A stretch of 64,000 nt of DNA from a bacterium (GTDB lineage: Bacteria; Cyanobacteriota; Vampirovibrionia; Gastranaerophilales; Gastranaerophilaceae), in the NCBI GenBank assembly GCA_017470815.1, contig JAFUXT010000017.1:31202-95201 (forward strand), written 5' to 3'. The notes under the pieces are model-generated. The model saw only the letters and a program-made list of their open reading frames with translations. It had not been told where the DNA came from and ran no database searches. Numbering within the stretch: the first letter of the stretch is position 1; the number at the start of each line of letters is the position of its first letter. Both the position numbers and the translations under genes were made by a program. Below, piece by piece: positions 54,200 through 62,459 of the stretch.

Positions 54200-54229
54200 T
54201 TTTTTTTTAATAATATGGGGTATAACAGA

Positions 54230-54799
54230 ATGATGGATATTGAAGAAATAAGAAAATTGATGGCTAACGGAACTTACATCGAGTTAGGTTCAGATTTGCT
54301 TCAGTCTTTTTATGAATATGCGCAGGAAGCAACAAAAATTACAATGGAATTAAATAGTCATTATAATTCTCCTGAGAAAGTTAGAGAACTTTTTTCAAAA
54401 TTGACGGCAAGTGAAATAGATGAAAGTTGTTTAATAATTCCACCATTTTACACTGAATTTGGAAAAAACACAAGATTAGGTAAAAAAGTTTTTATAAATT
54501 CTTGTTGTCGGTTTCAGGATAATGGAGGAATAGACATTGGTGATGGTACAATGATTGGTCAGAATGTATCTATTGTAACTTTAAATCATGACATATCCCC
54601 TAAAACAAGATGCAATACAACTCCAGAACCCGTCAAAATAGGGAGGAATGTATGGATTGGTGCGGACTGTACAATTCTTCCGGGGGTTACTATAGGTGAC
54701 AACTCGGTAATAGGAGCAGGTAGCGTAGTTGTAAAAAGCATTCCCGTAAATTGCGTTGCTGTCGGGAATCCGGCAAGAGTTATAAAAAATATATCATAG
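54230..54799 (+). CDS. Sugar O-acetyltransferase (maltose/galactoside acetyltransferase type)
   Basis: A ~189-residue left-handed beta-helix acetyltransferase. An N-terminal helical cap (DIEEIRKLMANGTYIE...KVRELFSKLT) is followed by hexapeptide repeats (IGDGTMIGQNVSIVTLNHD with catalytic His, KIGRNVWIGADCTILPG, TIGDNSVIGAGSVV, AVGNPARVIK). It transfers acetyl from acetyl-CoA to a sugar. The start is placed at ATG 54230, ten bases after GGGG; in-frame starts further up lie in the tRNA gene. It probably shares the tRNA-Pro transcript. Confidence 0.88.
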   Translation: MMDIEEIRKLMANGTYIELGSDLLQSFYEYAQEATKITMELNSHYNSPEKVRELFSKLTASEIDESCLIIPPFYTEFGKNTRLGKKVFINSCCRFQDNGGIDIGDGTMIGQNVSIVTLNHDISPKTRCNTTPEPVKIGRNVWIGADCTILPGVTIGDNSVIGAGSVVVKSIPVNCVAVGNPARVIKNIS

Positions 54800-54816
54800 T
54801 ATTTAAATTTTCAGAT

Positions 54817-55581
54817 TTATCTGTAATCCGCAAATTCCACATATTTTTTTAGATTTTGGCAAATTATTTTAAATTCTTCATTCGTATAAGTTTGTTCATT
54901 TAATAAATTTTTGTCAAAAATTTCTGACGGAACAAATTTTTGCAGATAGTATCTTTTTGCCCCTTTAATCATTTGTCCGATTTGGTTGAAATCTTCATGC
55001 GATAATTGGGATTTCAGTACAGTTGTACGGAATTCGTAATCGACATCGTTGTTTTTTATGAGTTCAATTGTTTTTAAAATATTGTTTTTATTTGTTTTTA
55101 CGCAGGTTATCAAATCGTATTTTTCAATCGGGGCTTTGATATCCATGGCGATATAATCAAGCAGATTATCTTTTATCAGTTGTTCAATTATTTGTGGATT
55201 AGTTCCGTTTGTGTCGAGTTTGACTTCAAACCCCATTTGCTTTATTTCTTTTATAAAATCGTAAAGCCCACTTTGAAGTGTCGGTTCTCCGCCTGTAATT
55301 ACAACTCCGTCGAGTTTGCCGATTCGGGTTTGAAGAAAAGAGAGGAAATCTTTGGCGCTTTCCCTTTTAGAGGTGTGCTGCAAATGAGTTTTAGAGTTTA
55401 TACCCCACCCTGAAATCACAGATTTCAACCCTCCCTCAAGGGGTGGGTATGCTAATAATGACGGATTGTGGCAGTATCCGCAGCGAAAGTTACAGCCTTG
55501 CGTAAAAACAATGGCTGCAACTTTACCCGGAAAATCAACTAATGTGGTTTTTTGTATTCCGCCGATTATGAACAACCGCAC
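54817..55581 (-). CDS. nrdG: Anaerobic ribonucleotide reductase activating protein with in-frame repeat insertion
   Basis: A radical SAM activase that makes the glycyl radical in NrdD. The cluster motif CNFRCGYC (Cys30, 34, 37) and VVITGGEPTLQ are intact, as are VKLDTNGTN and YIAMDIKAP. Between CHNPSLLAY and SAKDFLSFL lies an unusual insert of about 29 residues (PPLEGGLKSVISGWGINSKT and on), encoded by a palindromic repeat (see the repeat at 55402). Homologues lack it. The start overlaps the nrdD stop by 16 bases, so NrdD and NrdG are one operon behind a cobalamin riboswitch. Confidence 0.92.
   Translation of the reverse strand: MRLFIIGGIQKTTLVDFPGKVAAIVFTQGCNFRCGYCHNPSLLAYPPLEGGLKSVISGWGINSKTHLQHTSKRESAKDFLSFLQTRIGKLDGVVITGGEPTLQSGLYDFIKEIKQMGFEVKLDTNGTNPQIIEQLIKDNLLDYIAMDIKAPIEKYDLITCVKTNKNNILKTIELIKNNDVDYEFRTTVLKSQLSHEDFNQIGQMIKGAKRYYLQKFVPSEIFDKNLLNEQTYTNEEFKIICQNLKKYVEFADYR
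55402..55448. repeat. Palindromic repeat inserted in-frame in nrdG
   Basis: The stretch from ACCCCACCC to GGGGTGGGT carries outer arms CCACCC/GGGTGG and an inner hairpin TGAAATC-aca-GATTTCA. It resembles intergenic G/C-rich repeat blocks in the mosaic elements (for example near 3345-3375) but lies within the coding frame of nrdG, coding for GGLKSVISGWG and flanks. Confidence 0.7.
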
Positions 55582-57698
55582 ATCTCCGCTTTTGCCATAT
55601 CAAAGGTTTTGCGGTTTTTAAATTCCGCTTTTTTGCCTTTATTCCACTGTTTAACGGGTCGAATGTAACCTACAATTCTTGAATATATTTCACATTCGCT
55701 TCCGCAGTCAGGACAGGTTTGATGTTCCCCTGCGACATAGCCATGTGTCGGGCAGACTGAAAAAGTCGGGGAAAAAGTGAAATACGGTAAATGATAATTA
55801 TTACAAATCTTTCTTACAAGATTTTTCATAGTGTTAATATCATTTATTCTTTCCCCTGCAAAAATATGGACAACCGTTCCTCCTGTATACTTTGTCTGCA
55901 AATCGTCCTGATGGTCAAGAAGTTCAAAAATATCATCAGTGCAATTTACCGGCAGTTGTGTTGAATTTGAGTAATACGGTTCTGCGCCTTGGTTGTAGTA
56001 TTCTTCATCATTAGCACATTTGATATCAATGAGATTTTTCTTATCTAATTTTGCCAAGCGATAACTCGTTCCTTCAGCAGGTGTTGCTTCAAGATTGTAA
56101 TTGTTGCCTGTTTCTTGCTGAAATTTGACTATCAAATCTCTCATATAATCCATGACTTCTACTGCAAAATCGTGCCCTTTTTCATCTGCAATAGAGCAAT
56201 TTAAGAGATTTCCGCAGGCTTCGTTCATTCCGACCAAACCGATGGTTGAAAAATGATTTTTCCAATAAACACCAAATCTTGCTTTAATATCTCTCAAATA
56301 GAATTTTGTATATGGATATAAACCTCCGTCAGTTAAGCGTTCAAGAAGTTTGCGTTTAATTTCAAGTGATTCTTTTGCTATTTCCATTCTGTCTTTCAGA
56401 ACGGTAAAAAATTCGTCTTTAGAGTTGGTTTGATATGCGATTTTGGGTAAGTTTATTGTTACAACGCCAATTGAACCGGTTAAAGGATTAGAACCGAATA
56501 AACCGCCTCCTCTGTATTCAAGTTGTCTGTTATCAATTCTCAATCGACAGCACATTGAGCGGGCATCTTCAGGATTCATATCAGAATTTACAAAGTTTGA
56601 GAAATAAGGAATCCCGTATTTTGCACTCATTTCCCAAAGCCCGTCCAAATCAGGATTATCCCAGTCAAAATCTTTTGTTATGTTGTAGGTTGGAATCGGG
56701 AATGTAAACACTCTGCCAGAAGCATCACCTTCCATCATAACTTCAAAAAATGCCTTATTTATCATATTCATTTCGTTTTGAAATTCGCCGTAGGTTTCTT
56801 CTTTCATCTCTCCGCCGATTATTACGCACTGGTCTTTATAATAAGACGGGACGGTTAAATCCATTGTTACATTAGAAAACGGAGTCTGAAATCCGACACG
56901 AGTCGGAACATTCATATTAAATACAAATTCCTGCAAAGCCTGTTTGACTTGTGTATAATTTAGTCCGTCATATCTTACAAACGGAGCAAGCAGGGTGTCA
57001 AAGTTTGAAAATGCCTGCGCTCCTGCACTTTCACCCTGCATTGTATATAAGAAATTAACCATTTGTCCTAATGCAGTGCGAAAATGTTTAGCAGGTTTTG
57101 ATGCAACTTTACCCTCAACTCCCGTAAAACCTTCGGATAATAAGTCTTTCAAATCCCAACCGACACAATAAACAGAAATTATATTCAAATCGTGAATATG
57201 AATATCACCGTTTTCGTGCGCCTGTTTGATTTCGTTCGGGTAAATTTTATTCAGCCAATAGTTTTTACTCATTGCAGATGCCAAATAATTATTTAACCCC
57301 TGAATTGAATATCCCATATTAGAATTTTCATTCACCTGCCAATCAAGTTGTTTTAAATAATCATCAACCATATTTATTGATGCATTTTTTGCAAAATCTC
57401 TCATTTTGTTATGTTGTTCTCGGTAGAGAATATAAGATTTTGCAGTCTGTTTGTATTCTGAAGATAGCAAAACTTTTTCAACAATATCCTGTATTTCTTC
57501 CACTGTTGGCGCAGACATATTAGATTGTTTTTCTTTGACAAAATCGTTGACGATTTTGATAACATTTTTTGTTAATCGTCTTGCGGTGAATTGGTCAATT
57601 TCTTTTGTAACATTTGATGCCTTACAAATGGCATTTGTGATTTTTTCGGAATCAAATTCGACAATTTGTCCGTCACGCTTGATAACTTTTTGTTGCAT
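55566..57698 (-). CDS. nrdD: Anaerobic (class III) ribonucleoside-triphosphate reductase
   Basis: Makes deoxyribonucleotides without oxygen through a glycyl radical. The 710 residues start MQQKVIKRDGQIVEFD with an ATP-cone domain. They contain VNFLYTMQGESAGAQAFSNF, the finger-loop Cys region SMCCRLRID, and CPTHGYVAGEHQTCPDCGSEC for the C-terminal zinc site. The glycyl-radical segment YSRIVGYIRP has its Gly near residue 685. ATG 57698 has the SD GGAGG, which is also part of the riboswitch expression region. nrdG overlaps downstream. It works under anoxic conditions, as expected for this organism. Confidence 0.97.
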   Translation of the reverse strand: MQQKVIKRDGQIVEFDSEKITNAICKASNVTKEIDQFTARRLTKNVIKIVNDFVKEKQSNMSAPTVEEIQDIVEKVLLSSEYKQTAKSYILYREQHNKMRDFAKNASINMVDDYLKQLDWQVNENSNMGYSIQGLNNYLASAMSKNYWLNKIYPNEIKQAHENGDIHIHDLNIISVYCVGWDLKDLLSEGFTGVEGKVASKPAKHFRTALGQMVNFLYTMQGESAGAQAFSNFDTLLAPFVRYDGLNYTQVKQALQEFVFNMNVPTRVGFQTPFSNVTMDLTVPSYYKDQCVIIGGEMKEETYGEFQNEMNMINKAFFEVMMEGDASGRVFTFPIPTYNITKDFDWDNPDLDGLWEMSAKYGIPYFSNFVNSDMNPEDARSMCCRLRIDNRQLEYRGGGLFGSNPLTGSIGVVTINLPKIAYQTNSKDEFFTVLKDRMEIAKESLEIKRKLLERLTDGGLYPYTKFYLRDIKARFGVYWKNHFSTIGLVGMNEACGNLLNCSIADEKGHDFAVEVMDYMRDLIVKFQQETGNNYNLEATPAEGTSYRLAKLDKKNLIDIKCANDEEYYNQGAEPYYSNSTQLPVNCTDDIFELLDHQDDLQTKYTGGTVVHIFAGERINDINTMKNLVRKICNNYHLPYFTFSPTFSVCPTHGYVAGEHQTCPDCGSECEIYSRIVGYIRPVKQWNKGKKAEFKNRKTFDMAKAEMCGCS

Positions 57699-57704
57699 AA
57701 TAAA

Positions 57705-57804
57705 GCCTCCAGTCTCGTAAAGTAATAACAAAACCAATAAGCATTCCGACTTTAACGGCTGCGGACCAGTGAGGGACTTTCACCCATGCTTTCCTTATTT
57801 GGTT
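57705..57804 (-). promoter_or_regulatory. Cobalamin riboswitch (compact class) controlling nrdDG
   Basis: On the minus strand the aptamer has P1 AACCAAATAAG/CTTATTGGTT and the conserved core GGAAAGC, GGGTGAAAGTCCC and CCGTTAAAGTCGGAATGC. These are the small cobalamin-riboswitch blocks GGGAAA, GTGAAA and CGG-x-CCGAATGC. The L5-like loop CTGGTC (57769-57764) can pair with GACTGG (57714-57709), which overlaps the nrdD Shine-Dalgarno GGAGG (57710-57706). B12 binding should then block translation of nrdDG. Covers aptamer plus expression platform; the pairing scheme is an inference by eye. Confidence 0.75.
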
Positions 57805-57838
57805 TCTTTATTGTACAACTTTTAAAAAATAAGTCAAA

Positions 57839-58483
57839 TTAAAATTTAAAGTTTGCTCCGAAATTAATTTGAGAACTTGAAGGCGAACCGTTTGTGTATT
57901 GAACTTGCCCCACTCCGGCACTCAAATCCATCCGGTCTGTGTCCTTAAACGGATTTACTTTAATATCAACTTCTTCTTTTGACATACCGTTGCTTGTATT
58001 TCGAGAAAACTTATTTTGAACGGATAAGTGTTTATTGAAACGGTATTCCGGAGTAACCGAAACCGTACCATTAATTTGCCCGAAATTATTTGATTGAGAA
58101 TCGGCATTTGTTGAGTATGAAGTATTCACGCTTGCTTTTTCATTAAGTTTAATTTTTGTGTATAGTGTTCTTGTTTGAGATGCTTTTTCAGGGGTAAAAT
58201 TTGTGTCGTATTGCATGCCAACACCAAATTTTTTAAAATTTTTTTCCTTCTTATAAGAAACTGATTTTTTAGAGTATGCGTAATCAGGATTGTAATTATT
58301 AGTTTGTTGTAATTGGGGATTGTCATTTTTTAAATCAATAGACTGTTGTTTTAAGATATCATTTTGTGTTTGAGTGTGAATTTTTAAAGTATTGGCATTT
58401 AAATCCACTTCGCATAAATCTTCTGCCAATGCAAATTCTTTGATCCCAAGAATTAAAACTAACAATAAAATAATCCTTTTCAT
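57839..58483 (-). CDS. Outer-membrane beta-barrel-like protein
   Basis: A 214-residue protein with a signal peptide (MKRIILLLVLILGIKEFALA). The C-terminal ~140 residues consist of alternating beta strands such as KFGVGMQYDTNF, YTKIKLNEKASVNTSYSTN and VTPEYRFNKHLSVQNKFS. It ends FGANFKF with the terminal Phe typical of BAM-inserted proteins. It therefore probably sits in the outer membrane. TATAAT lies exactly six bases before the ATG, within the end of pnuC; no SD, so leaderless. No close family is recognised. Confidence 0.7.
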   Translation of the reverse strand: MKRIILLLVLILGIKEFALAEDLCEVDLNANTLKIHTQTQNDILKQQSIDLKNDNPQLQQTNNYNPDYAYSKKSVSYKKEKNFKKFGVGMQYDTNFTPEKASQTRTLYTKIKLNEKASVNTSYSTNADSQSNNFGQINGTVSVTPEYRFNKHLSVQNKFSRNTSNGMSKEEVDIKVNPFKDTDRMDLSAGVGQVQYTNGSPSSSQINFGANFKF

Positions 58484-58490
58484 GCTGATA

Positions 58491-59183
58491 TTATACACCA
58501 TTTTTAATTTCTTTATTCCAGTTGTGCAGAAAATACAAACCCAAAACAAAATAAGTTGACCACATAAGAATTGTTGCAAAACACTGAGAACCGTTAAAAT
58601 ATGCTACTGTCCACATAATTACGCACAACCCGTTCACAACAGTCCACAAATACCACTGTTCAATACATCTTTTGACAGTCAGAATAAATGCGATAACGGA
58701 CAAAACCGTTGTAACAGAATCTATCAAAGGGTTAGAGTCGCCAAAGTATTTCAGTAAAAAATACCCGACTAAAGATAACAAAAATGCTCCGCTAAAATAT
58801 AAAATCCTCTCTTTTTTTGATAAAGCAGTTTTGTATATTTCCTGTTTGTCATGCTTGAGGTGTTTTTTCCACTTTGAAATTCCGACAAACTGCATAGGAA
58901 AATAATACAGCATATTGAGGCACAAATTCCCCCAAAAAGCGTTTTTAAACGAAATATACGAATAGCAGATATTTGATATCATTCCAAACATGTAGCATGA
59001 AATTTTACCTTTGCCAGCCGTAATAGTTGCACAAATTCCGCAGATGGCACTAATTAATGCCGCAGTTTTATCTTTCATATAAATCGCAATAAGAGTAATT
59101 AACAAAATTTCAAGCGGAAAAATAATTCGTTCGTATTTTCCCCAACCGCTTAACTCACCTTTAGCAAATTCTAAAATGTTCAT
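58491..59183 (-). CDS. pnuC: Nicotinamide riboside transporter PnuC
   Basis: A 230-residue integral membrane protein with about seven helices. Family features: the N-terminal LEILLITLIAIYMKDKTAAL and ISAICGICATITAGKGKISCYMFGMISNICYSYISF, MLYYFPMQFVGISKWKKH (the W-x-x-H/K block), and the C-terminal region with QWYLWTVVNGLCVIMW. It takes up nicotinamide riboside for NAD synthesis, complementing nadD. It is followed by the outer-membrane-like gene on the same strand, whose promoter lies within the end of pnuC. Confidence 0.93.
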   Translation of the reverse strand: MNILEFAKGELSGWGKYERIIFPLEILLITLIAIYMKDKTAALISAICGICATITAGKGKISCYMFGMISNICYSYISFKNAFWGNLCLNMLYYFPMQFVGISKWKKHLKHDKQEIYKTALSKKERILYFSGAFLLSLVGYFLLKYFGDSNPLIDSVTTVLSVIAFILTVKRCIEQWYLWTVVNGLCVIMWTVAYFNGSQCFATILMWSTYFVLGLYFLHNWNKEIKNGV

Positions 59184-59238
59184 GGTTTAATTGTATCATA
59201 AAGTATAGTGTTAAAGCAGTTGTTATATAATCCTCATG

Positions 59239-59328
59239 TCATTGCGAGGAGCGAAGTGACGAAGCAATCCACATACTCATTTTAAATAAAAGGCTGGATT
59301 GCCGCGCCCTATCGGGCTCGCAATGACA
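59239..59328. repeat. GTCATTGCGAGG-type palindromic repeat pair
   Basis: GTCATTGCGAGGAGCGAAGT, GACGAAGCAATCC, about 30 AT-rich bases, then GGCTGGATTGCCGCGCCCTA and GGGCTCGCAATGAC. The two halves are inverted copies. This dispersed repeat is also at 63916-64000 and partly at 50681. It lies between divergent genes and may contain neither promoter nor gene. Confidence 0.75.
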
Positions 59329-59359
59329 AACAAAAAAATAATCGTAACAGAAATTTGAA

Positions 59360-60415
59360 ATGCAAGTAAATAGAATAACAAACAGTTTACTCACAAACAA
59401 AACAGTTCTTAAAGGGCTTGAAAAAATATCAGAACACGGAACATCATTTGCTGCCGGAGCATCTTTATTGATGTCTTTGGGGGTGCGAACTTTTTCGATT
59501 TATAATACTCCCGATGTTGAAAAAGAAAACAAATTTTATGCAATGGCAAATTCTATCACATCAGGAATTGTAAAATTCGGAATTGTTGAGGCTATTGCGC
59601 TTCCGATAGAAAATGCCGTAAGCAGAATTGATAAAGATGCAAGTAAATATTTAAAAGATGCTACTCTGAAAAATTTTAGTCCTGAAACCAGAAGTTACAA
59701 ATTTATTACTCAAATAATCAAATTAAGTACGGGGCTTTTGACGGCAATTCCAAAATCAATGCTTACAATAGCACTTATCCCTGTTGTAATGAACAAAATT
59801 TTTCACTACAATCCGCTTGAAGATTTGAAAAAAGCCGCAGAAAAATTTCCGTATAAAAATGAAGCCTCAAAATTTTTTACCAGAGAATTAACCCGAGAAT
59901 CTGAACAGCCAAAGGCAAAAGAACCTGTATTTACAGGGAGTATCGGAGATAAATTATCAAACGGAATAAGTAAAATTATCAATAATAAAAAGGTTCAGAA
60001 ACTTGCGCAAAAATATGAAATGGAAGATGAGGATATTTATAAACATATTACTGCAATGACGGATGTTCTTTTGACATCGGCTTCTGTCTGGCAGACAAAT
60101 AAATCCGAAAGTATTAAAGAAAATTGTAAAAGAGTACTGAATTACAACAACATAATAAACACCGCAATTACAATTATGGCTGGGTATTGGCTTGACGGCA
60201 GAGTTAAAAATCATTCAAACGGCATAATGGAAAGATTTAAACAGGCAAATATAAAAGACCCTAAACTTACAAAATATATTGAAGGGATAAATATTCTGCG
60301 GCCGACAATAATCTTTGCATTTATATACTATGGCTTACTCCCGATATTTTCGACTTACACTTCCGAAAAACTTGATAAATTTATAAATCGTAAAGAACAT
60401 GTAACAAAATCTTAA
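59360..60415 (+). CDS. Lineage-specific membrane protein with internal V-F-T-G block
   Basis: A 351-residue protein starting MQVNRITNSLLTNKTVLK. It has hydrophobic helices near residues 31-45, 65-85, 120-145, 245-275 and 310-335, so it is probably a polytopic membrane protein. Between the helices lies a soluble segment with PVFTGSIGDKLS, a short motif that recurs in the next gene as TSFTGKWDLL. No known family. No clear SD. The two genes have a similar layout (helices at both ends, FTG in the middle) and probably work together. Confidence 0.6.
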   Translation: MQVNRITNSLLTNKTVLKGLEKISEHGTSFAAGASLLMSLGVRTFSIYNTPDVEKENKFYAMANSITSGIVKFGIVEAIALPIENAVSRIDKDASKYLKDATLKNFSPETRSYKFITQIIKLSTGLLTAIPKSMLTIALIPVVMNKIFHYNPLEDLKKAAEKFPYKNEASKFFTRELTRESEQPKAKEPVFTGSIGDKLSNGISKIINNKKVQKLAQKYEMEDEDIYKHITAMTDVLLTSASVWQTNKSESIKENCKRVLNYNNIINTAITIMAGYWLDGRVKNHSNGIMERFKQANIKDPKLTKYIEGINILRPTIIFAFIYYGLLPIFSTYTSEKLDKFINRKEHVTKS

Positions 60416-60494
60416 CTTAATTCAATTTTGGGGCAAAAATAAAACTTGAGCGGTTTTTAGCATGATATCTTAGTAGTGTGGAAGTAACAATTAT

Positions 60495-62066
60495 ATGTCC
60501 GGCATAAAAATCCCAAAAGCAAATATACATCCGACATTTTCGGTAGCCAATTTAAAGAAACAGTTTCAACCCCGCAATATTGTCTCTGCAATGGCAAGTG
60601 ACGGTTTTTTGCCTGTAATAGCGTTAGAAGCATTTGTAGAAGCCGGCAGAACTTATCAGGCTTATAAAAGGGGCGGTTTTGACGAAGCAAGAGAGAGAAT
60701 AACCGAAGAATTTTCCGGTGCAGTATTTTGGCTTGGCGGTGTAACAGGCTTGAACTGGGTGTTTGAAAAACTCGGACAAAAACTTCTTAAATTACCTGAC
60801 AAAACGGTGGATATCGCACATGACGAAACAAGAAATCCGCTTAAAAAATTTCTCAGAAACGAACTTAAAAAGAACGGCGGAACAATATCCGAAAGTCTTA
60901 TGGCGAAATTCAAGTTCACCAAAGTTATTGCAAGTGTACTTATTGCAAACGCATTTATCGGGTTTATACTTCCGAAAATTAATCAGGCTATAACCCGTTC
61001 TTACCATAAAAACGATAAAAATAATCAGGGGCAGAATCCTGTTAATAATGATGAATTTTTCAAAAGACCTCATTTAGATTCATTCGGTCAGAAAAATGAC
61101 GATAAAGACACCTCATTTACCGGAAAATGGGATTTATTGACTATTGCCAATAATTTTGAAAGCAAAAGAAATTGGAAACTTTTATCTGTTGATGCCGGAA
61201 CTGCATCAGGCAGAGCCTATTCCGCAAGAAATAATGACGAAAGAGTAGAAATCTTATTCAGAGATTTATCTTCAATCTATTTCTATATGTTCAATATGGC
61301 AAATATGAACAGTTGGCTCAACCAAATTGAACAGGGAAAAGGTAACAGTACAAGATTAGACCCTGCTTCGGCAAAATTTGCAACCGAATACTTAAATAAC
61401 TATGTCGGTGATAATAAAGTTGATGTCGAAACATTTGCAAAAGAAGTTTTGGGCGAAAATAAAGAACTTCCTGACAGTTTGAAAGAGAAATTTAAAAAGC
61501 ATAAAATCATTACTCTTGATGACTTCAAAGCCGAACTCAAAAATATTGTACCGGCGGATAAACTTGCAGATTATGAAAAAATTGCACAACAAATGTCAGA
61601 ACTCCAGCCTGAAAGAGTAATCAAGTTGGGCGAAGATAAAACTGCCGTAGCAAGAATATTAACTCAAGGACAGGTTCAGGATATCTTAAACGGCGGTCAC
61701 ATCAATAATCCTGAATTTTTGAAGGAATTTTATGCTAATGCTCTCGGACACAGAAAATTTATGGACAATGACAAATATAAATTCGTTCCGCAAAGCACAT
61801 TTGATTCACTCAAAAAAGACCTGACAAATTATGTAAAATCAATCGTTGAGCAGGCGCAAAAAACTGACGCAAAAGAAGTTACTTCAAAACTGCTCAAAAA
61901 AGCATCAAAACACAACTTCAAAATGAACCTCATAAATTGGGGTAGCGGTTTTGCGGTATCTGCATTGTTCTTATCTACGCTGATTCCGAAAATGCAATAT
62001 TGGATTACAAAAATGAGAACAGGCCAAGACGGTTTCCCGGGGACTGAAGAATACAGACAGGGTTAA
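60495..62066 (+). CDS. Lineage-specific large membrane-associated protein
   Basis: A 523-residue protein starting MSGIKIPKANIHPTFSVAN. Hydrophobic segments near residues 30-50, 75-90, 140-165 and 485-505 (SGFAVSALFLSTLIPKM) flank a large soluble domain. It has TSFTGKWDLLTIANNFESKR after a Lys/Asn-rich linker, and long helical sequence with KVDVETFAKEVLGEN. The end is EYRQG. It follows the 351-residue protein by 79 bases. It may expose its central domain on one side of the membrane. Function unknown. Confidence 0.65.
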   Translation: MSGIKIPKANIHPTFSVANLKKQFQPRNIVSAMASDGFLPVIALEAFVEAGRTYQAYKRGGFDEARERITEEFSGAVFWLGGVTGLNWVFEKLGQKLLKLPDKTVDIAHDETRNPLKKFLRNELKKNGGTISESLMAKFKFTKVIASVLIANAFIGFILPKINQAITRSYHKNDKNNQGQNPVNNDEFFKRPHLDSFGQKNDDKDTSFTGKWDLLTIANNFESKRNWKLLSVDAGTASGRAYSARNNDERVEILFRDLSSIYFYMFNMANMNSWLNQIEQGKGNSTRLDPASAKFATEYLNNYVGDNKVDVETFAKEVLGENKELPDSLKEKFKKHKIITLDDFKAELKNIVPADKLADYEKIAQQMSELQPERVIKLGEDKTAVARILTQGQVQDILNGGHINNPEFLKEFYANALGHRKFMDNDKYKFVPQSTFDSLKKDLTNYVKSIVEQAQKTDAKEVTSKLLKKASKHNFKMNLINWGSGFAVSALFLSTLIPKMQYWITKMRTGQDGFPGTEEYRQG

Positions 62067-62123
62067 TAAATTATTATGTAGCGAGAATTTCTGTTGTTAC
62101 ATGCAAAGATTCTAAACCTTGTA

Positions 62124-62342
62124 CTAATTTGAGTGTTTTCTTTTAACAAATACAATCTCGTAATCCAAAGTGTCTGCTATAATTTCTGCTTCGGTAAATT
62201 TTAGAGTGTTATTTCGTAATTTTTTTGAAATTCCGTCCGGGGTATAATTCAAACTATTTTTTTTATTGATGAGTTTAGTCATTTTTGCTATGGATAAACC
62301 TTCTTGCAACATTAATATTCGGATTTCCTTATTAGCACTCAT
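62124..62342 (-). CDS. Small HTH (XRE-like) protein
   Basis: A 72-residue protein with helix-turn-helix layout: EIRILMLQEGLSIAKMTKLIN (helices 1-2), then PDGISKKLRNNTLKFTEAEIIADTLDYEIVFVKR. This is the short XRE-type protein often found near mobile or variable loci. It is divergent from the prepilin at 62460, with a perfect 19-base inverted repeat between them, which may be its operator. GAGAGGGAAT SD before the ATG. Confidence 0.7.
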   Translation of the reverse strand: MSANKEIRILMLQEGLSIAKMTKLINKKNSLNYTPDGISKKLRNNTLKFTEAEIIADTLDYEIVFVKRKHSN

Positions 62343-62402
62343 ATTCCCTCTCTTTCAACGAATATAGCAAATATTGACACAGATAATCAAATATGATATT
62401 AA

Positions 62403-62442
62403 TAAAGCAATTTTATGCTTTTTAAAGCATAAAATTGCTTTA
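62403..62442 (+). promoter_or_regulatory. Perfect 19-base inverted repeat before the prepilin gene
   Basis: TAAAGCAATTTTATGCTTT (62403-62421), TT, then its exact complement (62424-62442). The stem ends seven bases before the AAGGAG SD of ATG 62460. It is either an operator for the divergent HTH protein or an mRNA hairpin in the prepilin leader. Confidence 0.65.
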
Positions 62443-62459
62443 TATATTAAGGAGAATGT

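Noticed and set aside
54167..54229. Extended N-terminus of the sugar acetyltransferase starting within tRNA-Pro
   Set aside because: The residues derive from tRNA sequence; family N-termini begin at the MMDIEEIRKLM region.
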